This document shows, one piece after another, positions 18,267-27,001 of a DNA stretch of 64,000 nt (within the stretch, counting starts at the first letter, position 1; each line of letters opens with the position of its first letter). The translations under genes and the position numbers were made by a program. Source of the stretch: Massilia pinisoli (GTDB lineage Bacteria > Pseudomonadota > Gammaproteobacteria > Burkholderiales > Burkholderiaceae_D); the NCBI RefSeq assembly GCF_024753285.1, contig NZ_JANUGW010000001.1:458878-522877 (forward strand). The letters run 5' to 3'. The notes beneath the pieces were generated by a model. That model had not been told where the DNA came from, did not search any database, and was given only the letters and a program-made list of their open reading frames with translations.

Positions 18267-19115
18267 GTGTTCGACAAGACCTATTACGCAACCCACCCCG
18301 ACATGATGGCGGGCGCCAGCACGGACGAGCTGCGCCGCCGCTACCTCATCGACCGGATGTTCGCGGCCGATGCCGTCGCCTTGAACTACTGCCACGACGA
18401 GCGCTTCGTCATCGGCGGCGCGGCACCGGTGTCCCGCGCGCTTGCCCTGCCCAACCACACGGAGCCCGCGTCCGCCGCCGGCCAGCCGTTCCTCGCGCGG
18501 CGCGAACTGGGCATCATCAACGTCGCCGCCGGCACCGGCCGCGTCACCGTCGACGGCCGGTCGTTCGAGCTGGCGCCGCGCGATGGCCTGTACGTGCCGA
18601 TGGGCTGCGCGGACGTCGTCTTCGAATCGCTGGACGCCGCGAACCCGGCCCGTTTCTACCTCGCCTCGACACCGGCCCACGTGCGCTGCGAAGTCACGAA
18701 GATCACGCATGCAGAGGCCGTACCGCTGGAGCGCGGCAGCCCGGCCTCGTCGAACGAGAGAACGATTTTCCAATACGTGATTCCCGGCGTCTGCAAATCG
18801 GCACAGCTGCTGCTGGGTCTCACGGTGCTGAAGACGGGCAGCGTGTGGAACACGATGCCGCCGCACGTGCACGAACGCCGCTCGGAAGTCTATTTCTATT
18901 TCGACCTGCAAGACGACCAGCGCGTCTTCCACTTCATGGGCGAGCCCGACGCCGCGCGCCACATCGTCGTCGCGAACGAGCAGGCCGTCGTGTCGCCGCC
19001 GTGGTCGATCCACATGGGGTCCGGCACGGCGAACTATGCGTTCATCTGGGCGATGGGCGGCGAGAACCTCGACTACACGGACATGCACGTCCTCGACATC
19101 TGCCAGCTCAAATGA
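18267..19115 (+). CDS. kduI: 5-dehydro-4-deoxy-D-glucuronate isomerase
   Basis: This 282-aa cytoplasmic zinc enzyme converts 5-keto-4-deoxyuronate (from unsaturated uronates) to 3-deoxy-D-glycero-2,5-hexodiulosonate. The sequence tracks E. coli KduI end to end: ATHPD...LRRRYLID at the N-terminus, ELGIINV, then [20 protein letters not shown] with the metal ligands (His, His, Glu), and [21 protein letters not shown] 18267 is chosen over the frame's ATG at 18231 because GAGGAG lies just before it, homology starts here, and 18231 is only about 15 bases from the likely transcription start. It is the first gene of a seven-gene operon, and its TGA is followed by kduD after 8 bp. Confidence 0.93.
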   Translation: MFDKTYYATHPDMMAGASTDELRRRYLIDRMFAADAVALNYCHDERFVIGGAAPVSRALALPNHTEPASAAGQPFLARRELGIINVAAGTGRVTVDGRSFELAPRDGLYVPMGCADVVFESLDAANPARFYLASTPAHVRCEVTKITHAEAVPLERGSPASSNERTIFQYVIPGVCKSAQLLLGLTVLKTGSVWNTMPPHVHERRSEVYFYFDLQDDQRVFHFMGEPDAARHIVVANEQAVVSPPWSIHMGSGTANYAFIWAMGGENLDYTDMHVLDICQLK

Positions 19116-19123
19116 GGGACCGC

Positions 19124-19879
19124 ATGCTCGACCTGTTCAACCTCGACGGGCGCACGGCGCTCGTGACGGGCGCCAACACGGGCCTCGGCCAGGGCATCGC
19201 GATCGCGCTGGCCGAGGCGGGCGCCGACATCGTCGCCGTCGGCCGCAGCGCCGCGACGGAGACGGGCGCGCGCGTCGCCGAAGTCGGCCGGCGCTTCCTC
19301 GATGTCCGCGCCGACCTGTCGTCGACGGCCCCCGCGCGCGCCGCCGTCGATGCCGCCATCAGCCTGAGCGGACGGCTCGACATCGTCGTCAACAATGCCG
19401 GCATCATCCGCCGCGCCGACAGCCTCGACGTCGAGGAAGCCGACTGGGATGCCGTCATCGACACGAACCTGAAATCCGTGTTCTTCCTCGCCCAAGCGGC
19501 CGCGCGCCACATGGCGGAGCGCGGTGGCGGCAAGATCATCAACATCGCGTCGCTCCTGTCGTTCCAGGGTGGCATCCGCGTACCGGCGTACGCCGCCAGC
19601 AAGAGCGCCGTAGCGGGACTGACGCGCGCACTCGCCAACGAATGGGCCGCGCGGGGCATCAACGTCAACGCCATCGCGCCTGGCTACTTCGACACGAACA
19701 ACACGGCGGCGTTGCGCGCCGACCCGGTGCGCGAGCCGGCCATCCTCGCCCGCATCCCGGCCGGGCGCTGGGGCGAGCCGGGCGACCTCGCGGGCGCCGC
19801 CGTCTTCCTTGCAAGCCGCGCCAGCGACTACGTGCACGGCGTCGTGCTGCCCGTGGACGGCGGCTGGCTGGCCCGATGA
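19124..19879 (+). CDS. kduD: 2-dehydro-3-deoxy-D-gluconate 5-dehydrogenase
   Basis: This 251-aa short-chain dehydrogenase reduces the KduI product to 2-keto-3-deoxygluconate (KDG). It has the cofactor motif TGANTGLGQG (about 16-25), NNAG (about 86-89), catalytic Ser, YAASK (Tyr-x-x-x-Lys) and a C-terminal DGGWLAR. The N-terminus LFNLDGRTALVTG is typical of KduD. ATG 19124 has GAGGG upstream; an alternative ATG at 19112 overlaps the kduI stop. Its end overlaps the next gene by 4 bp (ATGA), so the two are translationally coupled. Confidence 0.92.
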   Translation: MLDLFNLDGRTALVTGANTGLGQGIAIALAEAGADIVAVGRSAATETGARVAEVGRRFLDVRADLSSTAPARAAVDAAISLSGRLDIVVNNAGIIRRADSLDVEEADWDAVIDTNLKSVFFLAQAAARHMAERGGGKIINIASLLSFQGGIRVPAYAASKSAVAGLTRALANEWAARGINVNAIAPGYFDTNNTAALRADPVREPAILARIPAGRWGEPGDLAGAAVFLASRASDYVHGVVLPVDGGWLAR

Positions 19880-20898
19880 GCGCCCGTCCCGACATGAGCG
19901 GCCGCATCGTCTGCTTCGGCGAAATCCTGCTGCGCCTCGCCGCGCCGCCGGGACGATTGCCGCTGCAGGTGTCCACCGACACCGCCCCGGGAGGCGCGGA
20001 CACGAACGTCGCCGTCTCGCTCGCCCTGCTCGGCCACCGGACGGCCATGGTCAGCGTCCTGCCCGACAACGCGCTGGGCCGCGGCGCGCTCGCCGCGCTC
20101 GATGCCCACGCCGTCGACACGTCCGGCATCCGCCTGCGGCCGGGTCGCATGGGCCTGTACTTCCTCGCGCCCGGCGGCGCGGGCGGCACGTCGGAGATCG
20201 TCTACGACCGCGCCGGTTCCGCGTATTCGCTGGCCGAGCCGGGTGTCTACGACTGGCCCGCCCTGCTGGACGGCGCCGCGTGGCTGCACGTGTCCTGCAT
20301 CGTGCCCGGCAGCGCCAACGGTCCCGCGCACGCGGTGCCGGCAGCCTTGCGCGCGGCGCGCGCCGGCGGCGTGCGCGTCGCCATCGATGCCAGCGACTGC
20401 AGCTCGTCCTGGAACGATCAGCGCCCGGGCGCCGCGGCCCCGCTGAGGGATGCGCTACGCCACGCCGACGTGTTGTTCGCCGCGCCGCACGATCTCGCCG
20501 CCGCGCTCGCGCGCCCCGAGCTGGCCGATCCCGCGCGCGACACGGACGCGGCGCGGGCCGCGTTCGCCGCATTCCCGCACCTGACCCTGCTCGCGTGGAC
20601 CCGCCGCGTACAGGTCGGCGCCGACGCCCATGAGCTGTCGGCGACGCTGCACACGCGCACGAAGACGGTGACGGGCGGCAGCTACCGGCTGTCGGGCAGC
20701 GTCGACCGTATCGGCACGGGCGCCGCGTTCGCGGCCGGCGTCCTGCACGGGCTGCAATGCGGGATGGCGCCGGAGGACGTGGCCGGGTTCGCGCTCGCCG
20801 CCGCGGCGCTGAAGCACGCGATCGCGGACGACGTCATGCCCGCCTCCGCCGACTGGCGGGCGGCGGCGCACGCCGGAGGTTTCGATGCCGGGCACTGA
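19876..20898 (+). CDS. kdgK: PfkB-family 2-keto-3-deoxygluconate kinase-like protein with altered catalytic residue
   Basis: By family and context this 340-aa protein would phosphorylate KDG to KDPG. The N-terminus (IVCFGEILLRLAAP) and APGGADTNVAVSLALLGH match PfkB signature 1 of KdgK. The second signature, normally G-[AT]-G-D-[AT]-F with Asp as catalytic base, reads GTGAAF. Ala283 (codon GCC, 20722-20724) replaces Asp, a one-base change from GAC. The protein is otherwise full length and in frame. It may be an inactive kinase, a recent mutation or a sequence error; KDG kinase activity could be supplied elsewhere. It overlaps kduD by 4 bp. Confidence 0.8.
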   Translation: MSARPDMSGRIVCFGEILLRLAAPPGRLPLQVSTDTAPGGADTNVAVSLALLGHRTAMVSVLPDNALGRGALAALDAHAVDTSGIRLRPGRMGLYFLAPGGAGGTSEIVYDRAGSAYSLAEPGVYDWPALLDGAAWLHVSCIVPGSANGPAHAVPAALRAARAGGVRVAIDASDCSSSWNDQRPGAAAPLRDALRHADVLFAAPHDLAAALARPELADPARDTDAARAAFAAFPHLTLLAWTRRVQVGADAHELSATLHTRTKTVTGGSYRLSGSVDRIGTGAAFAAGVLHGLQCGMAPEDVAGFALAAAALKHAIADDVMPASADWRAAAHAGGFDAGH

Positions 20899-20913
20899 CG
20901 CGTGGAGGCGCAC

Positions 20914-21939
20914 ATGACCGGACCGTGGCGCCTCGCCTGGGAGCACGGCAGCGCGGAAGTGCAATCGCTGGGCGGCATGCTCGGGCCCCTGAGCCTGCGG
21001 ATCGGCGACGAACGCGAGCTGGACATCATGCACGTGGCGCCGTGGGCCGGCATGACGCGCGCCAGCCGGCTGCCCGGCCTCATGCGCCGCCTGCGCGGCG
21101 AATGGCCCTGCGTGCCGTTCGGCTGCACGGAACCGCCGCACGGCCTGCCGGCCGACTGGCGCACGCACGCGCCGGAAGACGGCTGGAACCACGGCTACGC
21201 GGCCAACCATCACTGGCGCTGCGTGTCCGCGACGGGTGCGCGCATCCACCTCGCCATCGACTATCCGGCCGGCTCGCCGATCGAGTACATGGAGCGCGAG
21301 ATCGCGGCCGATCCGCACGCGCCGGCCGTCGACATCGTGCTGCGCGTATGGGCGCGCCGCCCCGCGCGCGTGCCCGCGGGCCTGCACCCGACGTTCCGTC
21401 TGCCGCCGGCGGCGGGCCGGGTACGCGTCGCGCTCGGCCCGCACGCCGGCATCCACAGCTATCCCGCGCAGCCGGCGGGCGCCGTGTCGCGCCTCCTTGC
21501 CGATACGATGTCGCCGGCGCTCGACGCACTGGCCGGTGTCGATGGCCCCATCGACCTGGCACACCTGCCACTGGCCGCGCCGGCGGAAGAACTGGTGCAG
21601 GTGCGCGCGGTCGGCGGCGTCGACGGCGCCCCGCCGCTCGCGCTGCACTACCTGGACTACGACGCATGCGTGGGCCTCTGGTGGGACACGGCGCAGCTGC
21701 CCGACCTGCTGCTGTGGGTCAGCAACGGCGGGCGCATCCACTTCCCCTGGATGAGCAGCCATCTGGCGCTCGGCGCCGAGCCGGTGAACAGCCTGTTCGA
21801 CCTGGGACGCGTGGCGACGGCGCCGGCCGGCCATCCGCTCGCGGACCGCCACGGCATCGCGATCGCCCCAAGCGCGCCGTGGGAAACCCGCTACCGCATC
21901 GCCGCCTGGCCGCAGGCCGCATCCCCGACTTCCGACTAA
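20914..21939 (+). CDS. Aldose-1-epimerase-like (galactose-mutarotase fold) protein
   Basis: A 341-aa cytoplasmic protein. Its pattern (LRIGDERELDIMHVAPW, a central GLHPTFRLPP, HYLDYDACVGLWWDT, LLLWVSNGGRIHFPW) suggests the beta-supersandwich of aldose-1-epimerase-type proteins, but I cannot place it in a characterised subfamily. GGAGG lies 5 bases before ATG 20914. The gap to kdgK is 15 bp and to the next gene 11 bp, so it belongs to the kdu operon and probably interconverts anomers or binds a uronate sugar (inference). Confidence 0.6.
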   Translation: MTGPWRLAWEHGSAEVQSLGGMLGPLSLRIGDERELDIMHVAPWAGMTRASRLPGLMRRLRGEWPCVPFGCTEPPHGLPADWRTHAPEDGWNHGYAANHHWRCVSATGARIHLAIDYPAGSPIEYMEREIAADPHAPAVDIVLRVWARRPARVPAGLHPTFRLPPAAGRVRVALGPHAGIHSYPAQPAGAVSRLLADTMSPALDALAGVDGPIDLAHLPLAAPAEELVQVRAVGGVDGAPPLALHYLDYDACVGLWWDTAQLPDLLLWVSNGGRIHFPWMSSHLALGAEPVNSLFDLGRVATAPAGHPLADRHGIAIAPSAPWETRYRIAAWPQAASPTSD

Positions 21940-21950
21940 ACGAGCGAGCA

Positions 21951-23165
21951 ATGGCCCCCAACTTCCGTTCTCCCCCTTTCCTGCTGGACCACGTCGCCGC
22001 CACGATGCGGTTCTACCACCCGCGCGCCATCGATCCGACGGGCGGCTTCTATCACTTCTTCCGCGACGACGGCACCGTGTACGACCGCACGACGCGCCAC
22101 CTCGTCAGCAGCACGCGCTTCGTCTTCAACTACGCGACGGCATACCGCCGCTTCGGCGATCCGGACTACCTCGCCGCCGTGCGCCACGGGGTCGCGTTCC
22201 TGCGCAGCGCACATCGCGACCCGCACACGGGCGGCTACGCCTGGCAGGTCGCGTGGGACCGGGGCCGCAAGACGGTCCTCGACGCCGACAACCACTGCTA
22301 CGGCCTTGCGTTCGTCGTCCTCGCCTATGCCCATGCGCTGCAGGCGGGTGTCGCCGAGGCGCGCGAGTATCTCGCCGAGACGTACGCGCTGATGGAAGCA
22401 CGCTTCTGGGAGCCGGCGCACGGCCTGTATGCGGACCAGGCCAGCGCCGACTGGTCGACGCTCGACACCTACCGCGGCCAGAATGCGAACATGCATGCGT
22501 GCGAAGCGATGCTCGCCGCCTACGAGGCGACGGGCGAAGTCCGCTACCTGCGCCGCGCCGAACTGCTGGCCACGAACATCACGCAGCGCCAGGCCGCGCT
22601 CGCAGGCGGCTTCGTCTGGGAGCACTACCGCGCCGACTGGTCGGTCGACTGGAACTACAACCGCGACGACAAGACCAACATCTTCCGCCCATGGGGCTAC
22701 CAGCCGGGCCACCTGACGGAATGGGCGAAGCTTCTGCTGCTGCTCGAACGCCACCGCGCCCACCTGGCGGGCGACGCCGACTGGCTGGCGCCGCGCGCCG
22801 TCCAGCTGTTCGACGCGGCGCTGGCGCGCGCATGGGACGAACGCCATGGCGGCATCTGCTACGGATACGCGCCCGACGGTACCATCTGCGACGGCGACAA
22901 GTATTTCTGGGTGCAGGCCGAGAGCGTCGCGGCCGCCGCGCTGCTGGCCGTGCGCACCGGGAATCCGCTGTACTGGGACTGGTACGACCGCATCTGGGCG
23001 TACAGCTGGCGGCACTTCGTCGATCACGAGCACGGCGCCTGGTACCGCATCCTCGGTCCGGACAATCGCAAGGTGAGCGACGAGAAGAGCCCGGCCGGCA
23101 AGACGGACTACCACACGATGGGCGCCTGCCACGACGTGCTGCGCGCGCTGGAGGCGGCGCGATGA
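21951..23165 (+). CDS. AGE-family (N-acylglucosamine 2-epimerase-like) sugar epimerase/isomerase
   Basis: A 404-aa alpha/alpha-barrel protein. RFVFNYATAYRRFGDPDYL, GGYAWQVAWD, DADNHCYGLAFVVLAYAHAL, GQNANMHACEAMLAAYEATG and the C-terminal FWVQAESVAAALL-like block are typical of AGE-family enzymes (mannose isomerase, cellobiose 2-epimerase, sulfoquinovose isomerase), including the His residues used in catalysis. The substrate is uncertain; the operon context favours a sugar released from a uronate-containing polysaccharide. ATG at 21951. Confidence 0.85.
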   Translation: MAPNFRSPPFLLDHVAATMRFYHPRAIDPTGGFYHFFRDDGTVYDRTTRHLVSSTRFVFNYATAYRRFGDPDYLAAVRHGVAFLRSAHRDPHTGGYAWQVAWDRGRKTVLDADNHCYGLAFVVLAYAHALQAGVAEAREYLAETYALMEARFWEPAHGLYADQASADWSTLDTYRGQNANMHACEAMLAAYEATGEVRYLRRAELLATNITQRQAALAGGFVWEHYRADWSVDWNYNRDDKTNIFRPWGYQPGHLTEWAKLLLLLERHRAHLAGDADWLAPRAVQLFDAALARAWDERHGGICYGYAPDGTICDGDKYFWVQAESVAAAALLAVRTGNPLYWDWYDRIWAYSWRHFVDHEHGAWYRILGPDNRKVSDEKSPAGKTDYHTMGACHDVLRALEAAR

Positions 23166-23260
23166 CGGCCCTTGACTTCCGGGCGCGCGGCCAACAGTAT
23201 CTCGGCACGGGAGCCGCGCCACGGCTCCGGTGCGCCGGATAACGACAGCAAGGAGACAGC

Positions 23261-24502
23261 ATGGCAACGCGACACTCGCACTTCCGGTTCCTGTGCGGCT
23301 TCGTCTACATATATTTCTTCGCGCAGGCGATGAGCATCTCGCTGCTCGCCCTGTGGCTGCGCTCCACGCTGAAGCTGTCGGGCACAGAGACGGGCATCGT
23401 CTTCTCCGCGAACTTCATCGCCGCCATGTGCTCGCAACCGGTATATGGCTTCGTGTCGGACCGCGTGGGCACGCGCCGCAACATCCTGTGGACGGTGGCG
23501 GCCCTCGTCGCGCTGTCGGGCGCGTTCTTCACGATGGTGTACGCGCCGCTGCTGAAGCTGAACATCCTGCTGGGCGCCGCCGTCGGCGGGCTGTATCTCG
23601 GGATCACGTTCATCGCAGGCAGCTATGCGATCGAGTCGTACGTCGACCGCATCGGCCGCCGCGACGGCTTCGAATACAGCCGCGTGAGGCTGTGGGGCTC
23701 GCTGGGCTTCGCCAGTGCCGCGCTGTTCAGCGGCCGGATCTACAACATCGACCCGGGCATCAACTTCGCGCTCGCCTCGGCCGCCGGCGTACTGATGCTC
23801 GCGCTGCTGGCCGTCTGGCGCACCGGGCCGCCGGACACCGCCGTGCGCGCGCGCGACGGCGTGCGGCTGGCCGAGGCGTTCGCGCTGCTGCGCATGCCCG
23901 GCTTTTGGCGCTTCATGGTGTTCGTGCTCGGTGTGACGAACCTGTACCTCGTGTTCGACCAGCAGTTCCCCAGCTATTTCGCGTCGCTGTTCCCCGACGT
24001 GCAGACGGGCGCCGCCATGTTCGGCTACCTGAATTCGACGCAGATCTTCCTGGAGGCGGCCGGCCTGTTCCTCGCGCCGCTGCTCGTACGGCGCATCGGC
24101 GCCAAGCACGGCCTGCTGCTGGCCGGGTCCATCATGCTCGTCCGGATCGCGGGCTCGGGCCTCGCCGTGGGCCCGCTGTCGATTTCCGCGATGAAGCTGC
24201 TGCACTCGGTCGAGCTGCCGATCCTCGCCGTCTCGCTGTTCCGCTACATCGCGCGCCACTTCGACAACCGCTTCGCGTCGACCGTGTACATGGTCGGCGT
24301 GAGCTTCGGCCATTCGATCGGCCTGGCCGCGCTGTCGCCGCTGGCCGGCATCAGCTACGACCGCATCGGCTACCCGGCCACCTATCTCGCGATGGCGGGC
24401 ATGGGCCTCGTGTTCATCGTCCTGTCCGCCGTCTTCCTTCTGCCCACGCCACCGGAAACGGCGGCGGACCCGGTCGCGCCGCTGGCGGAACCGGCCAAAT
24501 GA
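23261..24502 (+). CDS. LacY-like MFS sugar:proton symporter
   Basis: A 413-aa membrane protein with 12 hydrophobic segments. The N-terminal FVYIYFFAQAMSISLLALWL followed by TGIVFSANFIAAMCSQPVYG and DRVGTRRNI (the MFS loop 2-3 motif) and VRLWGSLGFA match the oligosaccharide:H+ symporter family of LacY/RafB. It probably takes up the unsaturated oligouronides or disaccharides produced outside. AAGGAGA precedes ATG 23261. It is in the kdu operon, 15 bp before the GH88 gene. Confidence 0.88.
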   Translation: MATRHSHFRFLCGFVYIYFFAQAMSISLLALWLRSTLKLSGTETGIVFSANFIAAMCSQPVYGFVSDRVGTRRNILWTVAALVALSGAFFTMVYAPLLKLNILLGAAVGGLYLGITFIAGSYAIESYVDRIGRRDGFEYSRVRLWGSLGFASAALFSGRIYNIDPGINFALASAAGVLMLALLAVWRTGPPDTAVRARDGVRLAEAFALLRMPGFWRFMVFVLGVTNLYLVFDQQFPSYFASLFPDVQTGAAMFGYLNSTQIFLEAAGLFLAPLLVRRIGAKHGLLLAGSIMLVRIAGSGLAVGPLSISAMKLLHSVELPILAVSLFRYIARHFDNRFASTVYMVGVSFGHSIGLAALSPLAGISYDRIGYPATYLAMAGMGLVFIVLSAVFLLPTPPETAADPVAPLAEPAK

Positions 24503-24517
24503 TCGCAAGGAGTTGAT

Positions 24518-25720
24518 ATGTCATCCCCGCTGAACCCGGCCGCGCTCGAGCCGCTGAATACGGCCGCCCTGCCCGCCCGCTGGCGCGGCGGCATCGACCG
24601 CGCCGCCATCGACCGCGCCATCGGGCGCGCCCTCGACACGGTCGACCGCAACCTGACTTACTTCGGCGACGCGTTCCCGCGTCCGTCGTCGACGCACGGC
24701 GTGTATGCCGCGATGGACAACACGGAATGGACGAACGGCTTCTGGACGGGGATGCTGTGGCTCGCGTACGAGCTGACGGGCGCCGCGCGCTACCGCGCCG
24801 CCGCGCTGCGCCACGTACACAGCTTCCACACGCGCCAGCGCGAACGCATCAACGTGAACCACCACGACCTCGGCTTCCTGTACAGCCTCTCGTGCGTCGC
24901 AGGCTGGCAGCTGACGGGCGAGCCGCTGGCGGCGGAAGCGGCCCTCGGCGCCGCGCGCCTGCTGCTGCAGCGCTACCTGCCGGGCGCCGGCATCATCCAG
25001 GCGTGGGGCGAACTGTCCGATCCGGCCCAGCGCGGGCGCATGATCATCGACTGCAACCTGAACCTGCCGTTGCTGTACTGGGCGAGCGACCACACGGGCG
25101 ACGCGGCGTTCCGCATGGCGGCCGACCGCCACATCGAAGCGGCCGCGCGCCACATCGTGCGTCCGGACGGCTCCACGTTCCACACGTTCTTCTTCGACCC
25201 GGCCAGCGGCGCGCCGCTGCACGGCAAGACACACCAGGGCCACGCGGACGATTCCTGCTGGGCGCGCGGCCAGGCCTGGGGCATCTCGGGCTTCCCCCTC
25301 GTCTATCGCCACAACGGCGACGCGCGCCTCATCCAGCTCGCGCAGGTGCTGGCGAACTACTTCCTGAACAGGCTACCTGAGGACGGCATCTGCTACTGGG
25401 ACCTGGACTTCACGTCCGGGCCGGAACCGCGCGACAGTTCGGGTGCCGCGATCGCCGCGTGCGGCCTGCTGGAACTGGCGCAGCACCTGCCCCTCGCCGA
25501 CCCGCTGCGCAGCGAGTACGAACGCGCGGCCGCCGGCATGGTGTGCACGCTCGCGCAGGACTATGCCGACACGGGCATCACGCCCGGCTCGGGCCTGCTG
25601 AAGCACGGCGTCTACCACAAGCCGAACGGCGTCGGCGTGGACGAGGCGTGCATCTGGGGCGATTATTTTTACCTCGAGGCGCTCGTGCGGCTCACCCGCA
25701 CGTGGCGCCCCTACTGGTGA
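24518..25720 (+). CDS. GH88 unsaturated glucuronyl hydrolase
   Basis: A 400-aa cytoplasmic protein (no signal) with the (alpha/alpha)6 barrel of GH88. These enzymes hydrate and cleave the 4,5-unsaturated uronyl residue left by polysaccharide lyases, releasing 5-keto-4-deoxyuronate for KduI. INVNHHDLGFLYSLSC contains the first conserved Asp and MIIDCNLNLPLLYWAS the catalytic Asp. HADDSCWARGQAWGI and the C-terminal HGVYHKPNGVGVDEACIWGDY block also match the family. AAGGAG precedes the ATG. It is the last gene of the kdu operon, 3 bp from the convergent repressor gene. Confidence 0.92.
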   Translation: MSSPLNPAALEPLNTAALPARWRGGIDRAAIDRAIGRALDTVDRNLTYFGDAFPRPSSTHGVYAAMDNTEWTNGFWTGMLWLAYELTGAARYRAAALRHVHSFHTRQRERINVNHHDLGFLYSLSCVAGWQLTGEPLAAEAALGAARLLLQRYLPGAGIIQAWGELSDPAQRGRMIIDCNLNLPLLYWASDHTGDAAFRMAADRHIEAAARHIVRPDGSTFHTFFFDPASGAPLHGKTHQGHADDSCWARGQAWGISGFPLVYRHNGDARLIQLAQVLANYFLNRLPEDGICYWDLDFTSGPEPRDSSGAAIAACGLLELAQHLPLADPLRSEYERAAAGMVCTLAQDYADTGITPGSGLLKHGVYHKPNGVGVDEACIWGDYFYLEALVRLTRTWRPYW

Positions 25721-25723
25721 CGC

Positions 25724-26773
25724 CTACTCCACGGCTTCCGTCGATTCGCGCTCCACGAGCGTGAACGGCATCAGCCGGTGCTGCGGCATATAGGATTGCC
25801 CCGCACGGCGCGCGCGGATGTGCTCGACGAGCAGCGCCACGGCGCTGCCGGCCATTTCCGTGATCGGCTGGTGGATCGTCGTCAGCTCCGGCCACACGGT
25901 CGTCGCGACCGGCGTATCGTCGAAGCCGCAGACGGCGATGTCGTCCGGCACCTGCAGATGCATCCCGTGGGCGACGGCGATGACGGCCGCCGCCATGTCG
26001 TCGTTGCTGGCGAAGATCGCCGTGGGCCGCGTCGGCTGGGACAACAGCTCGCGTGCGGCCAACAGGCCGGAGCGATACGTGAACATGCCCTGCGCGACGC
26101 GTTCCGCCGCCACGTTGTGGCCCGCCTCGCGCATGGCGTCGATGAACGCCTGGTAGCGCAGTTGCGCCGGCGTGTGCTCGGGGTCGCCCTTGATGAAACC
26201 GATGTCCGTGTGGCCCAGCGCCAGCAGGTGCTTCGTCATCGTCAGCGCGCCCTGGTAGTCGTCGATGCGCACGGCCGACATCTGCGGCGACGGCCGCGCC
26301 GTCGCGACGGCGACGGAGGGAATGCCGAGTTCCCCCAGCTGCTTCAGCGCGGCCTTGGAGTCGCACAGCGGCGGCGGCACGATGATGCCGTCGGCGCCGT
26401 CCGCGATCAGCCGGTCGATCGCCTTGCGCTGGCTGCGCAGGTTGTCGCAGTTCTCCAGGATCAGGTGGGCGCCCGTCTGGCTGCACTCGCCGAGGGCGCC
26501 GACGAGGAACGCACTGAGGAACGCGGCGCTGGGGTTGCTGTACAACAGACCCACGCGCAGGGTGCCGATGCGTGCCGCGCGCGCGGCCACGTTCACCTGG
26601 TAGTTCAATTCCTGGATCGCGCGGTTGACCTTTTCCCGCGTCTTGTCGCTGACGCTGGCATTGCCGTTGATGACGCGGGAGACGGTCATCGCGGAGACGC
26701 CGGCCTTTTGCGCCACGTCCCAGACCGTCGCGCCGCCGGTGGAGCGGTCGCCCTGCTTCGTTTCACTGCTCAT
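25724..26773 (-). CDS. LacI-family transcriptional repressor of the uronate locus
   Basis: A 349-aa regulator. The N-terminal HTH (VWDVAQKAGVSAMTVSRVIN) and hinge are standard LacI/GalR, followed by a periplasmic-binding-like effector domain (GIIVPPPL, ASNDDMAAAVI, CGFDDTPVA). It resembles GntR/KdgR-type members. Its own promoter region and five other places in this locus carry GTTATCGATAAC-like palindromes, so it very likely represses the kdu operon, GH43, TonB receptor, beta-helix and lyase genes and itself, released by a uronate-derived inducer (inference). ATG at 26773. Confidence 0.9.
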   Translation of the reverse strand: MSSETKQGDRSTGGATVWDVAQKAGVSAMTVSRVINGNASVSDKTREKVNRAIQELNYQVNVAARAARIGTLRVGLLYSNPSAAFLSAFLVGALGECSQTGAHLILENCDNLRSQRKAIDRLIADGADGIIVPPPLCDSKAALKQLGELGIPSVAVATARPSPQMSAVRIDDYQGALTMTKHLLALGHTDIGFIKGDPEHTPAQLRYQAFIDAMREAGHNVAAERVAQGMFTYRSGLLAARELLSQPTRPTAIFASNDDMAAAVIAVAHGMHLQVPDDIAVCGFDDTPVATTVWPELTTIHQPITEMAGSAVALLVEHIRARRAGQSYMPQHRLMPFTLVERESTEAVE

Positions 26774-26808
26774 TGAGTTATTGTCCTGTAGTCTGGCTGC
26801 CTGGCGAT

Positions 26809-26820
26809 GTTATCGATTTC
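26809..26820. promoter_or_regulatory. Operator half-match upstream of the LacI-type gene
   Basis: GTTATCGATTTC matches the locus palindrome at 10 of 12 bases and lies 36 bp upstream of the repressor ATG, downstream of a TATGAT (minus strand, 26842-26847). A TGTTC-N4-GAACA inverted repeat (26829-26842) lies beside it. Autoregulation is likely. Confidence 0.5.
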
Positions 26821-26934
26821 AAACAGTGTGTTCTTTTGAACATCATAGCGCCGCCGGCGCAGAAGCGCCACCGTCGGCCCACGGGCCGGTGCCCGAATGC
26901 CCACTTGATGCCTGTTTATGCGGCACGGATTGCC

Positions 26935-26976
26935 TTGATTGTGCCAATTCAACAATGCTACCATGAGATCGATAAC
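26935..26976 (+). promoter_or_regulatory. Promoter and operator of the GH43 gene
   Basis: TTGATT (26935-26940) and TACCAT (26959-26964) with an 18-bp spacer form a weak promoter. GAGATCGATAAC (26965-26976) directly follows and matches the locus operator at 10 of 12 bases. Confidence 0.5.
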
Positions 26977-27001
26977 AACCCAACCCGACCAGGAGATATC
27001 G

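Noticed and set aside
18845..19123. Longer N-terminus for kduD
   Set aside because: The extension overlaps kduI in another frame and is Arg-rich; KduD homology starts at 19124.
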